The notes: generated by a model not told the origin, from the letters alone. 64,000 nucleotides of DNA from Streptomyces aureocirculatus (GCF_000720475.1 NZ_JOAP01000019.1:291418-355417), one strand, 5' to 3'; positions 37,797-46,481 are shown, counted from the stretch's first letter. Made by a program: numbers and translations.

Positions 37797-38885
37797 ATGA
37801 TCGAAACGCCGTCCCTGGTGGACCAGCACTGCCACGGCGTCCTGCGGACGGAGCTGGGGCTCGGCACCTTCGAGGCCCATCTCGGCCGGGGCGAGGGCCC
37901 GCCCGCCCCCGGCACCACCTTCTTCGACACCCAGACGGGTTTCGCCGTGCGCCGCTGGTGTCCGCCGCTGCTCGGTCTGGAACCGCACTGTCCGCCCGCC
38001 CGCTACCTCGCGCGCCGCCGCGAGCTCGGGGTCCTGGAGGCGGGCCGGCTGCTGCTGCGCGGCAGCGGCATCACGACGTACCTCGTCGACACCGGTCTGC
38101 CCGGCGACCTGACAGGGCCCGGTGAGCTGGCGTCGGCCGGGGCGGCGGACGCCCATGAGATCGTCCGCCTGGAACTCCTCGCCGAGCAGGTCGCCGACAC
38201 CTCCGGCACGGTCGACTGCTTCCTCGCCAACCTAGCCGAGTCCGTGCACGGCGCCGCGAACGGGGCCGTGGCCTTCGTCTCCGTCGCGGGGGCGCGCGGG
38301 CGCCGGGCGCTCGCCGCCGAACCGCCGGGGCCCGGCGAGGTGCGCGGGGCGGCGGGGCGGTGGCTGGCCGGACGGCAGGTGGGCGGCGAGCTCGCGGACC
38401 CGGTGCTGCTGCGGCACCTGCTGTGGATCGCCGTGGCCTCCGGACTGCCCCTGCAACTGCACGCGGGTGCCGCCGACCCGGAGGGCTCCTTCGAGGACTT
38501 CGCCCGCGCCACGGCCGGGCTCGGCACCGATCTGGTGCTCCTGGGCACCTATCCGCACCACCGGGCGGCGGCCCATCTCGCGGGTGTCTTCCCGCATGTG
38601 TACGCCGACCTCGGCTCCGCGCTCGTACGGACCGGGGCCAGGGCCGCGGCCGTCCTCGCCGAGATCCTGGAGCTGGCCCCCTTCGGCAAGCTGCTGTTCT
38701 CCAGCGGCGCGCACGGACTGCCCGAGCTGCATGTGGTGGGCGCGCACCTGTTCAGGGAGGCACTCGGGCGGGTGCTCGGCACCTGGGTCGCGGACGGCGC
38801 GTGGTCGCTGACGGACGCGCAGCGCGTGGCGGGGCTGCTCGCGGCGGGGAACGCGGAGCGGGTCTACGGACTGGCGGAGGAGTAG
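37797..38885 (+). CDS. Amidohydrolase-2-type metal-dependent hydrolase
   Basis: 362 residues, TIM-barrel amidohydrolase. The metal-binding HxH is at His11/His13 (VDQHCHG). A further metal His is in LPLQLHAGAAD (~220), and an Asp-type strand end appears in the C-terminal ELAPFGKLLFSSGAHGLPE region, which usually has a YSSD-like acid; here the residue is unclear. The C-terminus GLLAAGNAERVYGL is the typical amidohydrolase-2 ending (GNAxRLY). The closest idea is a FluG-N-terminal-like or decarboxylase-like hydrolase; substrate unknown. GGGGAG stands 8 bases before the ATG. The unusual 10-bp phased repeat lies immediately upstream. Confidence 0.8.
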   Translation: MIETPSLVDQHCHGVLRTELGLGTFEAHLGRGEGPPAPGTTFFDTQTGFAVRRWCPPLLGLEPHCPPARYLARRRELGVLEAGRLLLRGSGITTYLVDTGLPGDLTGPGELASAGAADAHEIVRLELLAEQVADTSGTVDCFLANLAESVHGAANGAVAFVSVAGARGRRALAAEPPGPGEVRGAAGRWLAGRQVGGELADPVLLRHLLWIAVASGLPLQLHAGAADPEGSFEDFARATAGLGTDLVLLGTYPHHRAAAHLAGVFPHVYADLGSALVRTGARAAAVLAEILELAPFGKLLFSSGAHGLPELHVVGAHLFREALGRVLGTWVADGAWSLTDAQRVAGLLAAGNAERVYGLAEE

Positions 38886-38891
38886 ACCGGG

Positions 38892-38999
38892 CCGCCGCGA
38901 GCAGGACGTGGGTTCAGACCGCCGCGAGCGGGAGGTGGGTTCAGACCGCCGCGAGCGGGAGGTGGGTTCAGACCGCCGCGAGCGGGAGGTGGGTTCAGA
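38892..38999. repeat. 27-bp tandem repeat at the 3' end of ctaA
   Basis: Four 27-base units (38892-38918, 38919-38945, 38946-38972, 38973-38999), each reading CCGCCGCGAGCGGGAGGTGG plus GTTCAGA with two changes in the first unit. The ctaA stop codon lies inside the last unit, and the convergent amidohydrolase stop is 6 bases before the first. In one minus-strand frame the array is open and would encode GLNPPPARG four times; that is not the ctaA frame. Confidence 0.95.
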
Positions 39000-40005
39000 C
39001 CGTGGAGAGCGCCGGGTCCGCCGGTGCCGGGACCCCCGGCGCGACCGTCGGCCGCTCGCGCAGCGACAGGAGCACCCGCAGCACCCCGATCCACACCAGG
39101 CACGACCCCAGCATGTGCGCCGCCACCAGCGCCTCGGGCAGGTCCGTGAAGTACTGGACGTAGCCGATGACGCCCTGCGCGAGCAGGATCAGGAACAGGT
39201 CCCGGGTGCGGGCGAGCGGCCCGGGGGGCGCGTCCACCGCCTTCAGGACGAACCACAGGGCGAACGTCAGCGTCACCACGATCCAAGCGAGGACGGCGTG
39301 CAGCTTGGTCACGCCCTCCCAGTCCAGGCCCACCGCGCCGACGTTCATGCGCGGTACGTCGCTGGAGTCACCGGCGTGCGGACCCGCGCCGGTCACCACC
39401 GTACCCATGGCGATGAGCAGCACCGAGACTCCGACCATGACCCACACGAGCTGCGCGACGGCCTTGCCGACGAGCGGGCGGGGCTCCGCGTCGCCTTCCC
39501 GCGTGCGCTGCCACATCGACGTGGCGACCGCGATCAGGGCGGTGGAGAGCAGGAAGTGCGCGGCCACGGTGTAGGGGTTGAGGCCGACGAGCACGACGAT
39601 GCCGCCGAGCACCGCGTTGCCCATGACCAGCCAGAACTGGGCCCACCCGTACCGGGTCAGGCTGCGCCGCCACGGCTTCTGCGAGCGCACGGCGATGATG
39701 GCCCAGCCGACGGCGGCGCACAGCACGTACGTCAGCATGCGGTTGCCGAACTCGACGACGCCGTGGAAACCCATCTCATGGGTCGCGGTGAGGGAGTCGT
39801 CGGTGCACTTGGGCCAGGTCGGGCAGCCGAGCCCGGACCCGGTGAGCCGGACGGCGCCGCCGGTGACCACGATGACCACCGTCATCACGAGCGAGGCGAG
39901 CACCGCGCGCCGGACGGTCCGATCGGTCGGGGTCCAGCGTTCCGCGATGAAGGCGAGCGGATTGCGTGCTGCTTGAGCCAGTTCGGCCCGGGTCACGTTT
40001 GGCAC
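38995..40005 (-). CDS. ctaA: Heme A synthase
   Basis: 336 residues with eight membrane segments. It oxidises heme O to heme A for cytochrome aa3 oxidase, acting after CtaB. Heme-ligand histidines appear in THEMGFHGVVEFGNRMLTYVL (~75-95), AAHFLLSTALIAVATS, TKLHAVLAWIVV and VAAHMLGSCLVWIGVL. The Cys pair of the extracytoplasmic loop (GLGCPTWPKC, ~58-67) is the kind needed in type-2/actinobacterial CtaA. The GTG start at 40005 gives MPNVTRAELAQAAR. The stop codon lies in a 27-bp tandem array, which may make its C-terminus variable between strains. Confidence 0.95.
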   Translation of the reverse strand: MPNVTRAELAQAARNPLAFIAERWTPTDRTVRRAVLASLVMTVVIVVTGGAVRLTGSGLGCPTWPKCTDDSLTATHEMGFHGVVEFGNRMLTYVLCAAVGWAIIAVRSQKPWRRSLTRYGWAQFWLVMGNAVLGGIVVLVGLNPYTVAAHFLLSTALIAVATSMWQRTREGDAEPRPLVGKAVAQLVWVMVGVSVLLIAMGTVVTGAGPHAGDSSDVPRMNVGAVGLDWEGVTKLHAVLAWIVVTLTFALWFVLKAVDAPPGPLARTRDLFLILLAQGVIGYVQYFTDLPEALVAAHMLGSCLVWIGVLRVLLSLRERPTVAPGVPAPADPALSTV

Positions 40006-40111
40006 GGCCCCATCGTAGGGGGCCGCTTGTGCACGGCTTCACGAGGGGGACGTATCCGGTCCATCTGTGACGCCGGTTACGTGACTTCCGCCTGGCCCCG
40101 CAGCGCAAGCG

Positions 40112-40903
40112 CTACTCCCAGCGGAAGAATCGCGCCGCCGCCCCGAGCCCGAGCACCGCCCACACCGCGAGGATCCCCAGGTCGCCCCACGGCATCGACG
40201 CGCCGTCCTGGAGCACGTCCCGCAGCCCGTCGGAGAGCGCCGAGATGGGCAGCAGGCCGAGCGCCGACTCGACGCCGCCGGGGAACTTGTCGAGCGGCAC
40301 GATGACGCCGCCGCCGACCAGCAGGAGCAGGAAGACCAAGTTCGCGGCGGCCAGGGTCGCCTCCGCCTTGAGGGTGCCTGCCATCAGCAGGCCGAGCCCG
40401 GAGAAGGCGACGGTGCCGAGGACGAGGAGCAGCAGGACGGCGAACGGGTTCCCGTGCGGCGACCAGCCGAGCGCGAAGGCGATCGCGGTGAGCAGCGCGA
40501 TCTGGAGCACCTCGGTGACCAGGACGGACAGCGTCTTGGCGGCCATCAGGCCCCAGCGCGGCAGCGGCGAGGCGCCGAGCCGCTTCAGCACGCCGTACCG
40601 CCGCTCGAAGCCCGTCGCGATGGCCTGCCCGGTGAAGGCCGTCGACATGACGGCGAGGGCGAGGACGCCGGGGGCGAGGAAGTCGACCGCCTTGCCGTCG
40701 CCGGTGTCCACGATGTCGACCGCGCTGAACAGGACGAGCAGGAGCGTCGGGATGACGACGGTGAGCAGCAACTGCTCGCCGTTGCGCAGCAGCATCTTCG
40801 TCTCGAGGGCGGCCTGCGCGCCGATCATGCGGGGGAGCGGGGCGGCGCCCGGCTTGGGCGTGTACGTTCCGGGCGTGCCCGATGTGCCGGTGGTGCTGGT
40901 CAC
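40112..40903 (-). CDS. ABC-2 type transporter permease
   Basis: 263 residues with six predicted membrane segments, ABC-2 family. The conserved block near residue 85-110 (MSTAFTGQAIATGFERRYGVLKRLGASPLPR) is typical of the DrrB/NodJ-like exporter permeases. It starts GTGACCAGC, overlapping the ATPase stop by GTGA, so the two genes form one exporter. Such pairs export drugs or lipids in actinobacteria; the neighbouring heme A and suf genes do not prove a substrate. Confidence 0.9.
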   Translation of the reverse strand: MTSTTGTSGTPGTYTPKPGAAPLPRMIGAQAALETKMLLRNGEQLLLTVVIPTLLLVLFSAVDIVDTGDGKAVDFLAPGVLALAVMSTAFTGQAIATGFERRYGVLKRLGASPLPRWGLMAAKTLSVLVTEVLQIALLTAIAFALGWSPHGNPFAVLLLLVLGTVAFSGLGLLMAGTLKAEATLAAANLVFLLLLVGGGVIVPLDKFPGGVESALGLLPISALSDGLRDVLQDGASMPWGDLGILAVWAVLGLGAAARFFRWE

Positions 40904-41826
40904 GACCGCAGCTCCTTGCCCGTGAGTTCCAGGAAGACGTCTTCGAGAGTGTGGCGTTCGACCGAGATCCGGTCCGGCATGACGCCGTGCTGGGCGCACC
41001 AGGAGGTGACGGTGGCGAGCAACTGGGGGTCGACGGTGCCGCTGACGCGGTAGGCGCCGGGGGTGAGCTCGGCGGCGGCGGAGTCCGGTGGCAGGGCCTT
41101 GAGCAGGGAGGCGACGTCGAGCCCTGGGCGGCCGGTGAAGCGGAGCGTGTTCTCGGCGCCGCCGCGGCACAGCTCCTCGGGGCTGCCTTGGGCGATGACC
41201 TTGCCCGCGTCGATGATCGCGACGTCGTCGGCGAGTTCCTCGGCCTCGTCCATGTGGTGCGTGGTGAGGATCACCGAGACGCCGTCCGCGCGCAGGTCGC
41301 GGACCAGGCCCCAGGTGGCCCGGCGGGCCTGTGGGTCGAGGCCCGCGGTCGGCTCGTCGAGGAAGACGAGTTCGGGCCTGCCCACCACGGCCATGGCGAG
41401 CGCGAGGCGCTGCTGCTGGCCGCCGGAGAGACGCCGGTAGGTGGTGCGGCCGCAGGAGCCGAGGCCCAGGCGCTCGATGAGCGCGTCGACGTCCAGGGGG
41501 TGGGCGTGCAGCTTGGCCACGTGGCGCAGCATCTCGTCGGCGCGGGCGCCGGAGTAGACGCCGCCGGACTGGAGCATCACGCCGATGCGGGGCCGCAGCG
41601 CGGTGGCCTCCCGGACCGGGTCGAGGCCGAGGACGCGGACCTCGCCCGCGTCCGGCCTGCGGTAGCCCTCGCAGGTCTCGACGGTGGTGGTCTTGCCGGC
41701 GCCGTTCGGGCCGAGGACCGCCGTGACGGCGGCCGCGCGGACGTCCAGGTCGAGGCCGTCGACCGCGGTCTTTGTCCCGTACCGCTTGACCAGACCCTTG
41801 GCCTGGACGACGGACTCATTTCCCAT
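40900..41826 (-). CDS. ABC transporter ATP-binding protein
   Basis: 308 residues. Walker A GPNGAGKTTTVETCEGY at ~38-54; Q-loop MLQSGGVYSGARADEML; signature RLSGGQQQRLALAMAVVGRPELVFLDEPTAGLD with Walker B at ~135-165; and H-loop ILTTHHMDEAEELADD near 190. The C-terminal ~80 residues are the extension seen in DrrA-like exporters (VERHTLEDVFLELTGKELRS). It pairs with the overlapping ABC-2 permease gene. ATG at 41826 chosen because the family N-terminus (VVQAKGLVKRYGTKTAVDGLDL) begins there. Confidence 0.93.
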   Translation of the reverse strand: MGNESVVQAKGLVKRYGTKTAVDGLDLDVRAAAVTAVLGPNGAGKTTTVETCEGYRRPDAGEVRVLGLDPVREATALRPRIGVMLQSGGVYSGARADEMLRHVAKLHAHPLDVDALIERLGLGSCGRTTYRRLSGGQQQRLALAMAVVGRPELVFLDEPTAGLDPQARRATWGLVRDLRADGVSVILTTHHMDEAEELADDVAIIDAGKVIAQGSPEELCRGGAENTLRFTGRPGLDVASLLKALPPDSAAAELTPGAYRVSGTVDPQLLATVTSWCAQHGVMPDRISVERHTLEDVFLELTGKELRS

Positions 41827-41888
41827 GCCGGGAAGTCTAGAGAGGACCGCGCAACCCTCGTCCGGGGGGCGCCCCGTCCCGGCCTGGG

Positions 41889-42055
41889 GGGGTGCCCCGT
41901 AAGGGGCGCGGGGAACTGCGCGACCAGCCACGCGATACCCGCAGACGCGTCTGCGCCTTTCTCGGCAGGCGCGTATGCGGCTTGTCGCGCGCTGACCGCG
42001 CTCACGCGGCGGAGCCGCACACCGGCACGGCCCCGCGCCCCTTACGGGGCACCCC
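41889..42055. mobile_element. MITE-like element with perfect 25-bp inverted ends
   Basis: The left end 41889-41913 (GGGGTGCCCCGTAAGGGGCG...) is the exact reverse complement of the right end 42031-42055. The 167-base element has no open frame of its own and contains a 16-base perfect palindrome at 41940-41955 plus other GC-rich dyads. I recall closely similar sequence (GTGCCCCGTAAGGGGCGCGGGGAACTGCGCGA) dispersed in many Streptomyces genomes. Its right end overlaps the 3' end of the AAC(3)-like gene and provides the stop codon. No clear target-site duplication was found. Confidence 0.7.
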
Positions 42056-42851
42056 GCGGCCGATGCTGCGGCAGCCACACCCGCGCGTACGCCACCGCCT
42101 CGGCCAGCGGGAAGAGGCGGCCCGTCGCAGCCCCCACCGCCGCGCGCGCCACCGGGCGCTCCCGCTCGAAGTCCGCCCCCAGCTCGTCGAAGCGGTCCTC
42201 GCTGATCGAGGGCTCGCGCACCGTCATCCAGCGGCGGCCCTCGGCCGTCATGACGGCGAATGAGTTCTCCACGAGCGGCGGCGCCGGAAGCCGGTACTCC
42301 GCCAGGTGGAAGGCGGTGCAGGAGCCGAAGCCCGCGCCCAGGAGCAGGACGCGCGCCCCGGCGGCCTCAAGGCGGGCGAGCGGGCTGCGCTCACCGAGCC
42401 TGCAGTCCAGGGCGTGGCCGTCCATCAGGGCCTTCGCGCGGGGCCCGACGGCCGCGAAGGAGGTCTGCGGGTGGGCGCTGCGGACGGCGCCCGGCCAGGT
42501 GCGCACGGTCTCCGGGACGATGCCGACCCCGCGCGTGCGGGCGGTGCGCGGGTCGTACGCGGGCATCGTCTCGCGGATGGCTGGCCACCACTCGGCGGGC
42601 ACGGGCGGGTGCTGCCACTCGGCGGGGTCGGAGTTGTCGCTGGAGTGGGCGGGTACCACCAGCGTCCCGTTTTCACCCAGACAGTCCAGCAGGGCGCGGA
42701 CGACCGCTTCCGCGCCGCCGTTGACCCAGCCGAGGGAGCTGAGCGAGGTGTGGACGAGCACGGTGTCGCCGGGTCGCAGACCGAGGGCCCTCAGCTCCTG
42801 CGTGAGCGAGTCACGCGTACACAAAGGCCCGGTGAGAGGGGGTGTCGACAT
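42042..42851 (-). CDS. AAC(3)-family aminoglycoside/antibiotic N-acetyltransferase-like protein
   Basis: 269 residues. It matches the antibiotic N-acetyltransferase (YokD/AAC(3)) family: LVHTSLSSLGWVNGGAEAVVRALLDCLGENGTLVVPAHSSDNSDP near residues 32-75, then ERSPLARLEAAGARVLLLGAGFGSCTAFHLAEYR with the conserved His. Cytosolic acetyl-CoA-dependent acetylation of an amine is the family reaction; the natural substrate is unknown, and many streptomycete members are not resistance genes. The final codons (RGAP and the stop) come from the inverted end of the MITE-like element, so the native C-terminus may have been replaced. ATG at 42851 (MSTPPLTGP) preferred; a GTG/ATG further upstream would overlap the suf regulatory region. 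Confidence 0.85.
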   Translation of the reverse strand: MSTPPLTGPLCTRDSLTQELRALGLRPGDTVLVHTSLSSLGWVNGGAEAVVRALLDCLGENGTLVVPAHSSDNSDPAEWQHPPVPAEWWPAIRETMPAYDPRTARTRGVGIVPETVRTWPGAVRSAHPQTSFAAVGPRAKALMDGHALDCRLGERSPLARLEAAGARVLLLGAGFGSCTAFHLAEYRLPAPPLVENSFAVMTAEGRRWMTVREPSISEDRFDELGADFERERPVARAAVGAATGRLFPLAEAVAYARVWLPQHRPRGAP

Positions 42852-42924
42852 GTTCCGGGAGTCTTCAGGACGGTAGGGGGACGCGCCACCGAATTGATCG
42901 ATCAAAGATCTTTTCCCAGGTCAG

Positions 42925-42940
42925 CTTAGGTGAACCTAAG
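42925..42940. promoter_or_regulatory. Short iron-box-like dyad upstream of sufR
   Basis: CTTAGG TGAA CCTAAG: 6-base arms with a 4-base centre. The TTAGG...CCTAA arms resemble those of DmdR/IdeR/DtxR iron boxes, but the centre is about 5 bases shorter than the 19-bp consensus. It lies 72 bases before the sufR start and 74 before the AAC gene start on the other strand. Confidence 0.35.
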
Positions 42941-42998
42941 TGACACACGGCACCGAACACGGATCCGGACGCGGGTTGTCAGGCTCTGAGGAATTACG

Positions 42999-43012
42999 CA
43001 ACAATGGCGTTG
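42999..43012 (+). promoter_or_regulatory. SufR operator (CAAC-N6-GTTG)
   Basis: CAAC AATGGC GTTG at 42999-43012. As I recall, the SufR operator shown in S. avermitilis is the 14-base palindrome CAAC-N6-GTTG. The last base of the site is the first base of the sufR GTG. TTGTCA at 42976-42981 with an 18-base spacer to AACAAT (43000-43005) would make a promoter whose -10 is covered by the operator and whose start is near the GTG. Confidence 0.7.
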
Positions 43013-43773
43013 TGAAAAACGTTGGCGAGGCTCGGGAGGCCCCCGTGAGGGCTCCGCAGGAAGAGCTCGCGACCGGTGAGCGGTCCACCCGCAACCGCGT
43101 CGCGCGCTCCATCCTGGACCACGGCCCGTCCACCGTCGCGGACCTCGCGGGGCGGCTCGGCCTGACCCAGGCCGCGGTCCGCCGCCATCTGGACGCCCTG
43201 GTCCAGGAGAACGTGGTCGAGGGCCGCGAGAAGCGGGTCTACGGCGCGCGTACCCGAGGCCGCCCGGCCAAGGTCTTCGCGCTGACGGACTGCGGCCGTG
43301 ACGCCTTCGACCAGTCCTACGACAAGCTCGCGGCCGACGCCATGCGCTGGATCGCCCTGACCCACGGCGAGGCGGCGGTCGCGGAATTCGCCCGCGCCCG
43401 CATCGTCGAGCAGGCCGAGGCGTATCGCCAGGCCGTCGAAGCCGCTCCCCCGGAGCAGCGCACCGACGCCCTGGCGAAGGCGTTGACCGCCGACGGGTAC
43501 GCTGCTACGGCGCGCAGCGCGCCGGTGGGCGAGCAGCTCTGCCAGCACCACTGCCCCGTCGCGCACGTGGCCGAGCAGTTTCCACAGCTCTGCGAGGCGG
43601 AGACGGAGATCTTCTCCGCGCTCCTCGGGACCCACGTCCAGCGGCTCGCCACCATCGCCCACGGAGACGGCGTCTGTACGACGTACATCCCGAAGGCGGC
43701 CCCGCAGCCCCCTGCGGTCACAGACACCACTGCCAACACTTCTGCAAGCACGGCCGGGAGGAACCCCGCATGA
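43012..43773 (+). CDS. sufR: Fe-S cluster-sensing repressor SufR
   Basis: 253 residues from the GTG chosen. ArsR/DeoR-like winged helix at ~25-95 ([37 protein letters not shown]). The C-terminal sensor region has the cluster cysteines Cys177, Cys181 and Cys194 ([18 protein letters not shown]) and a further Cys222. Holo-SufR represses the operon and loses its Fe-S cluster when iron or sulfur is short or under oxidation. The start [10 protein letters not shown] is inferred from family resemblance and because the operator ends there; a longer frame from 42940 is open but less likely. The stop overlaps the sufB ATG (ATGA). Confidence 0.93.
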   Translation: MKNVGEAREAPVRAPQEELATGERSTRNRVARSILDHGPSTVADLAGRLGLTQAAVRRHLDALVQENVVEGREKRVYGARTRGRPAKVFALTDCGRDAFDQSYDKLAADAMRWIALTHGEAAVAEFARARIVEQAEAYRQAVEAAPPEQRTDALAKALTADGYAATARSAPVGEQLCQHHCPVAHVAEQFPQLCEAETEIFSALLGTHVQRLATIAHGDGVCTTYIPKAAPQPPAVTDTTANTSASTAGRNPA

Positions 43774-45191
43774 CTCTCCCCACGGAGACTGCCCACCCTG
43801 AGCTCGAGGGCCTGGGCAAGTACGAATACGGCTGGGCCGACTCCGACACGGCTGGTGCCTCTGCCAAGCGCGGCATCGACGAGGACGTCGTCCGGGACAT
43901 CTCCACGAAGAAGAACGAGCCGGAGTGGATGACCAAGCTCCGTCTCAAGGGCCTGCGCCTGTTCGAGAAGAAGCCCATGCCGAACTGGGGCTCGGACCTC
44001 TCCGGCATCGACTTCGACAACATCAAGTACTTCGTGCGCTCCACGGAGAAGCAGGCGGAGTCCTGGGAGGACCTGCCCGAGGACATCAAGAACACGTACG
44101 ACAGGCTCGGCATCCCCGAGGCGGAGAAGCAGCGCCTCGTCGCCGGTGTCGCCGCGCAGTACGAGTCCGAGGTCGTCTACCACCAGATCCGTGAGGACCT
44201 GGAGGAGCAGGGCGTCATCTTCCTGGACACCGACACGGCCCTGAAGGAGCACCCGGAGCTCTTCAAGGAGTACTTCGGCACGGTCATCCCGGTCGGCGAC
44301 AACAAGTTCGCGTCGCTGAACTCCGCCGTGTGGTCCGGCGGCTCCTTCATCTACGTGCCGAAGGGCGTGCACGTAGAGATCCCGCTCCAGGCCTACTTCC
44401 GCATCAACACGGAGAACATGGGCCAGTTCGAGCGGACGCTGATCATCGTCGACGAGGACGCCTACGTCCACTACGTCGAGGGCTGCACGGCGCCGATCTA
44501 CAAGTCGGACTCCCTGCACTCCGCGGTCGTCGAGATCATCGTCAAGAAGGGCGCCCGCTGCCGCTACACGACGATCCAGAACTGGTCGAACAACGTCTAC
44601 AACCTGGTCACCAAGCGCGCCGTGGCCTATGAGGGCGCGACCATGGAGTGGATCGACGGCAACATCGGCTCCAAGGTGACGATGAAGTACCCCGCCGTCT
44701 ACCTGATGGGCGAGCACGCCAAGGGCGAGACCCTCTCCATCGCCTTCGCGGGCGAGGGCCAGCACCAGGACGCCGGCTCCAAGATGGTCCACATGGCGCC
44801 GAACACCTCGTCCAACATCGTGTCGAAGTCCGTGGCGCGTGGCGGTGGCCGCACCTCCTACCGCGGTCTGGTCGAGATCGGCGAGGGCGCCGCGGGCTCC
44901 AAGTCCAACGTGCTCTGTGACGCGCTGCTCGTCGACACCATCTCCCGCTCCGACACGTATCCGTACGTGGACGTCCGCGAGGACGACGTGTCCATGGGCC
45001 ACGAGGCCACCGTCTCCAAGGTCTCCGAGGACCAGCTCTTCTACCTGATGAGCCGCGGTCTCACCGAGTTCGAGGCGATGGCGATGATCGTGCGCGGCTT
45101 CGTCGAGCCCATCGCGAAGGAGCTGCCCATGGAGTACGCCCTGGAGCTGAACCGGCTGATCGAGCTGCAGATGGAAGGCGCGGTCGGCTAG
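43770..45191 (+). CDS. sufB: Fe-S cluster scaffold protein SufB
   Basis: 473 residues. Core scaffold of the SufBCD complex on which clusters are built. Conserved features: [41 protein letters not shown] near 70, [26 protein letters not shown], a right-handed beta-helix domain with [28 protein letters not shown] (Cys near 240), and the C-terminal SuFBD helical end [31 protein letters not shown]. It is coupled to sufR by ATGA overlap. 69 bases with no gene separate it from sufD. Confidence 0.97.
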   Translation: MTLPTETAHPELEGLGKYEYGWADSDTAGASAKRGIDEDVVRDISTKKNEPEWMTKLRLKGLRLFEKKPMPNWGSDLSGIDFDNIKYFVRSTEKQAESWEDLPEDIKNTYDRLGIPEAEKQRLVAGVAAQYESEVVYHQIREDLEEQGVIFLDTDTALKEHPELFKEYFGTVIPVGDNKFASLNSAVWSGGSFIYVPKGVHVEIPLQAYFRINTENMGQFERTLIIVDEDAYVHYVEGCTAPIYKSDSLHSAVVEIIVKKGARCRYTTIQNWSNNVYNLVTKRAVAYEGATMEWIDGNIGSKVTMKYPAVYLMGEHAKGETLSIAFAGEGQHQDAGSKMVHMAPNTSSNIVSKSVARGGGRTSYRGLVEIGEGAAGSKSNVLCDALLVDTISRSDTYPYVDVREDDVSMGHEATVSKVSEDQLFYLMSRGLTEFEAMAMIVRGFVEPIAKELPMEYALELNRLIELQMEGAVG

Positions 45192-45260
45192 ACCCGCCCC
45201 CCGTAAGCAGCCGCCAGATTTCTCGACGTAGTGACGCAGGAAGAGAGCAGACCGACAGCC

Positions 45261-46481
45261 ATGGCTGAGGCTCAGAACGCCCCCAAGTCCTCGACTTCGC
45301 TCGGACAGGGGGGACCCCCCTCGCTGGGATCCACCACCGCGGGCCAGATCGCGGTGGCCGCCGAGTCGACCGTCGCCACGCGCATGAGCGCGCCCCCGTC
45401 CTTCGACGTGGCGGACTTCCCGGTGCCGCACGGCCGCGAGGAGGAGTGGCGGTTCACCCCGCTGGAGCGCCTCCGCGGGCTGCACGACGGCACCGCGGTC
45501 GCCACCGGCGGCGGTGTGAAGATCGACATCCAGGCCCCCGAGGCCGTCGTCGTCGAGACCGTCGGCCGTGACGACGCGCGGCTCGGCAAGGCGGGCGTCC
45601 CCGTGGACCGCGTCGCCGCCCAGGCCTACTCCGCGTTCAAGGAGGCCGGTGTCGTCACCGTCCCCAAGGAGACGGTGCTCACCGAGCCGATCCGCATCGC
45701 CGTGCACGGCGAGGGCGGGGTCGCCTACGGCCACCAGCTCATCGAGCTCGGCGCCTTCGCCGAGGCCGTCGTGGTGATCGACCACACCGGCGACGCCGCG
45801 CTCGCGGCCAACGTCGACTACGTCCTCGGCGACGGCGCCAAGCTGACCGTCGTCTCCGTACAGGACTGGGACGACAAGGCCGTGCACGTCGGCCAGCACA
45901 ACGCCCTGATCGGCCGGGACGCCACCTTCAAGTCCTTCGTGGTCACCTTCGGCGGCGACCTCGTGCGCCTGCACCCCCGGGTGACGTACGCGGGCACCGG
46001 CGGCGAGGCGGAGCTGTTCGGCCTGTACTTCACGGACACGGGCCAGCACCAGGAGCACCGCCTCCTGGTCGACCACAACGTCCCGCACTGCAAGTCCAAC
46101 GTCGTCTACAAGGGCGCGCTGCAGGGCGAGCAGGCGCACGCCGTGTGGATCGGTGACGTCCTCATCGAGGCCAAGGCCGAGGGCACCGACACCTACGAGA
46201 TGAACCGCAACCTCGTCCTGACGGACGGCGCCCGCGTCGACTCCGTGCCGAACCTGGAGATCGAGACCGGTGAGATCGTCGGCGCCGGGCACGCGAGCGC
46301 CACCGGCCGGTTCGACGACGAGCAGTTGTTCTACCTGATGGCGCGCGGCATCCCGCAGCAGGAGGCACGCCGCCTCGTCGTGCGCGGCTTCTTCGCCGAG
46401 CTGGTCCAGCAGATCGGTGTCGACGACATCGAGGAGCGCCTCCTCGTGAAGATCGACGAGGAGCTGGAGGCGTCCGTCTGA
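45261..46481 (+). CDS. sufD: Fe-S cluster assembly protein SufD
   Basis: 406 residues, SufB paralogue that forms the scaffold heterodimer with SufB and contacts SufC. Family motifs: PHGREEEWRFTPLERLRGL near 70, HPRVTYAGTGGEAELFGLYFTDTGQHQEHRLLVDHNVPHCKSNVVYKGAL, and RGIPQQEARRLVVRGFFAELVQQI near the end. The N-terminal stretch SSTSLGQGGPPSLGS (residues ~11-25) is encoded by a dispersed GC-palindromic sequence and looks inserted. The ATG at 45261 was chosen over a GTG at 45231 from the family start MAEAQN. The stop overlaps the next ATG (TGATG). Confidence 0.96.
   Translation: MAEAQNAPKSSTSLGQGGPPSLGSTTAGQIAVAAESTVATRMSAPPSFDVADFPVPHGREEEWRFTPLERLRGLHDGTAVATGGGVKIDIQAPEAVVVETVGRDDARLGKAGVPVDRVAAQAYSAFKEAGVVTVPKETVLTEPIRIAVHGEGGVAYGHQLIELGAFAEAVVVIDHTGDAALAANVDYVLGDGAKLTVVSVQDWDDKAVHVGQHNALIGRDATFKSFVVTFGGDLVRLHPRVTYAGTGGEAELFGLYFTDTGQHQEHRLLVDHNVPHCKSNVVYKGALQGEQAHAVWIGDVLIEAKAEGTDTYEMNRNLVLTDGARVDSVPNLEIETGEIVGAGHASATGRFDDEQLFYLMARGIPQQEARRLVVRGFFAELVQQIGVDDIEERLLVKIDEELEASV
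45286..45333 (+). repeat. Dispersed GGGGGG-A-CCCCCC palindromic sequence within sufD
   Basis: TCGACTTCGCTCGGACAGGG and the following bases contain AGGGGGG A CCCCCCT (45307-45321). Similar CTTCGCTCG(A/G)ACAGGGGGGACCCCC stretches are, from memory, dispersed in streptomycete genomes. Here it is read in frame. Confidence 0.55.

Noticed and set aside
38864..39286. Alternative CtaA product ending in GLNPPPARG repeats
   Set aside because: It is not the ctaA frame; the catalytic frame ends at the TGA at 38995-38997. Kept only as a possible slippage product.
42852..42905. Longer start for the AAC(3)-like protein
   Set aside because: The extra residues do not match the family, and the region is the control region shared with sufR.
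42925..42940. Classical 19-bp DmdR/IdeR iron box
   Set aside because: The arms match but the centre is too short, so it is reported only as an iron-box-like dyad.
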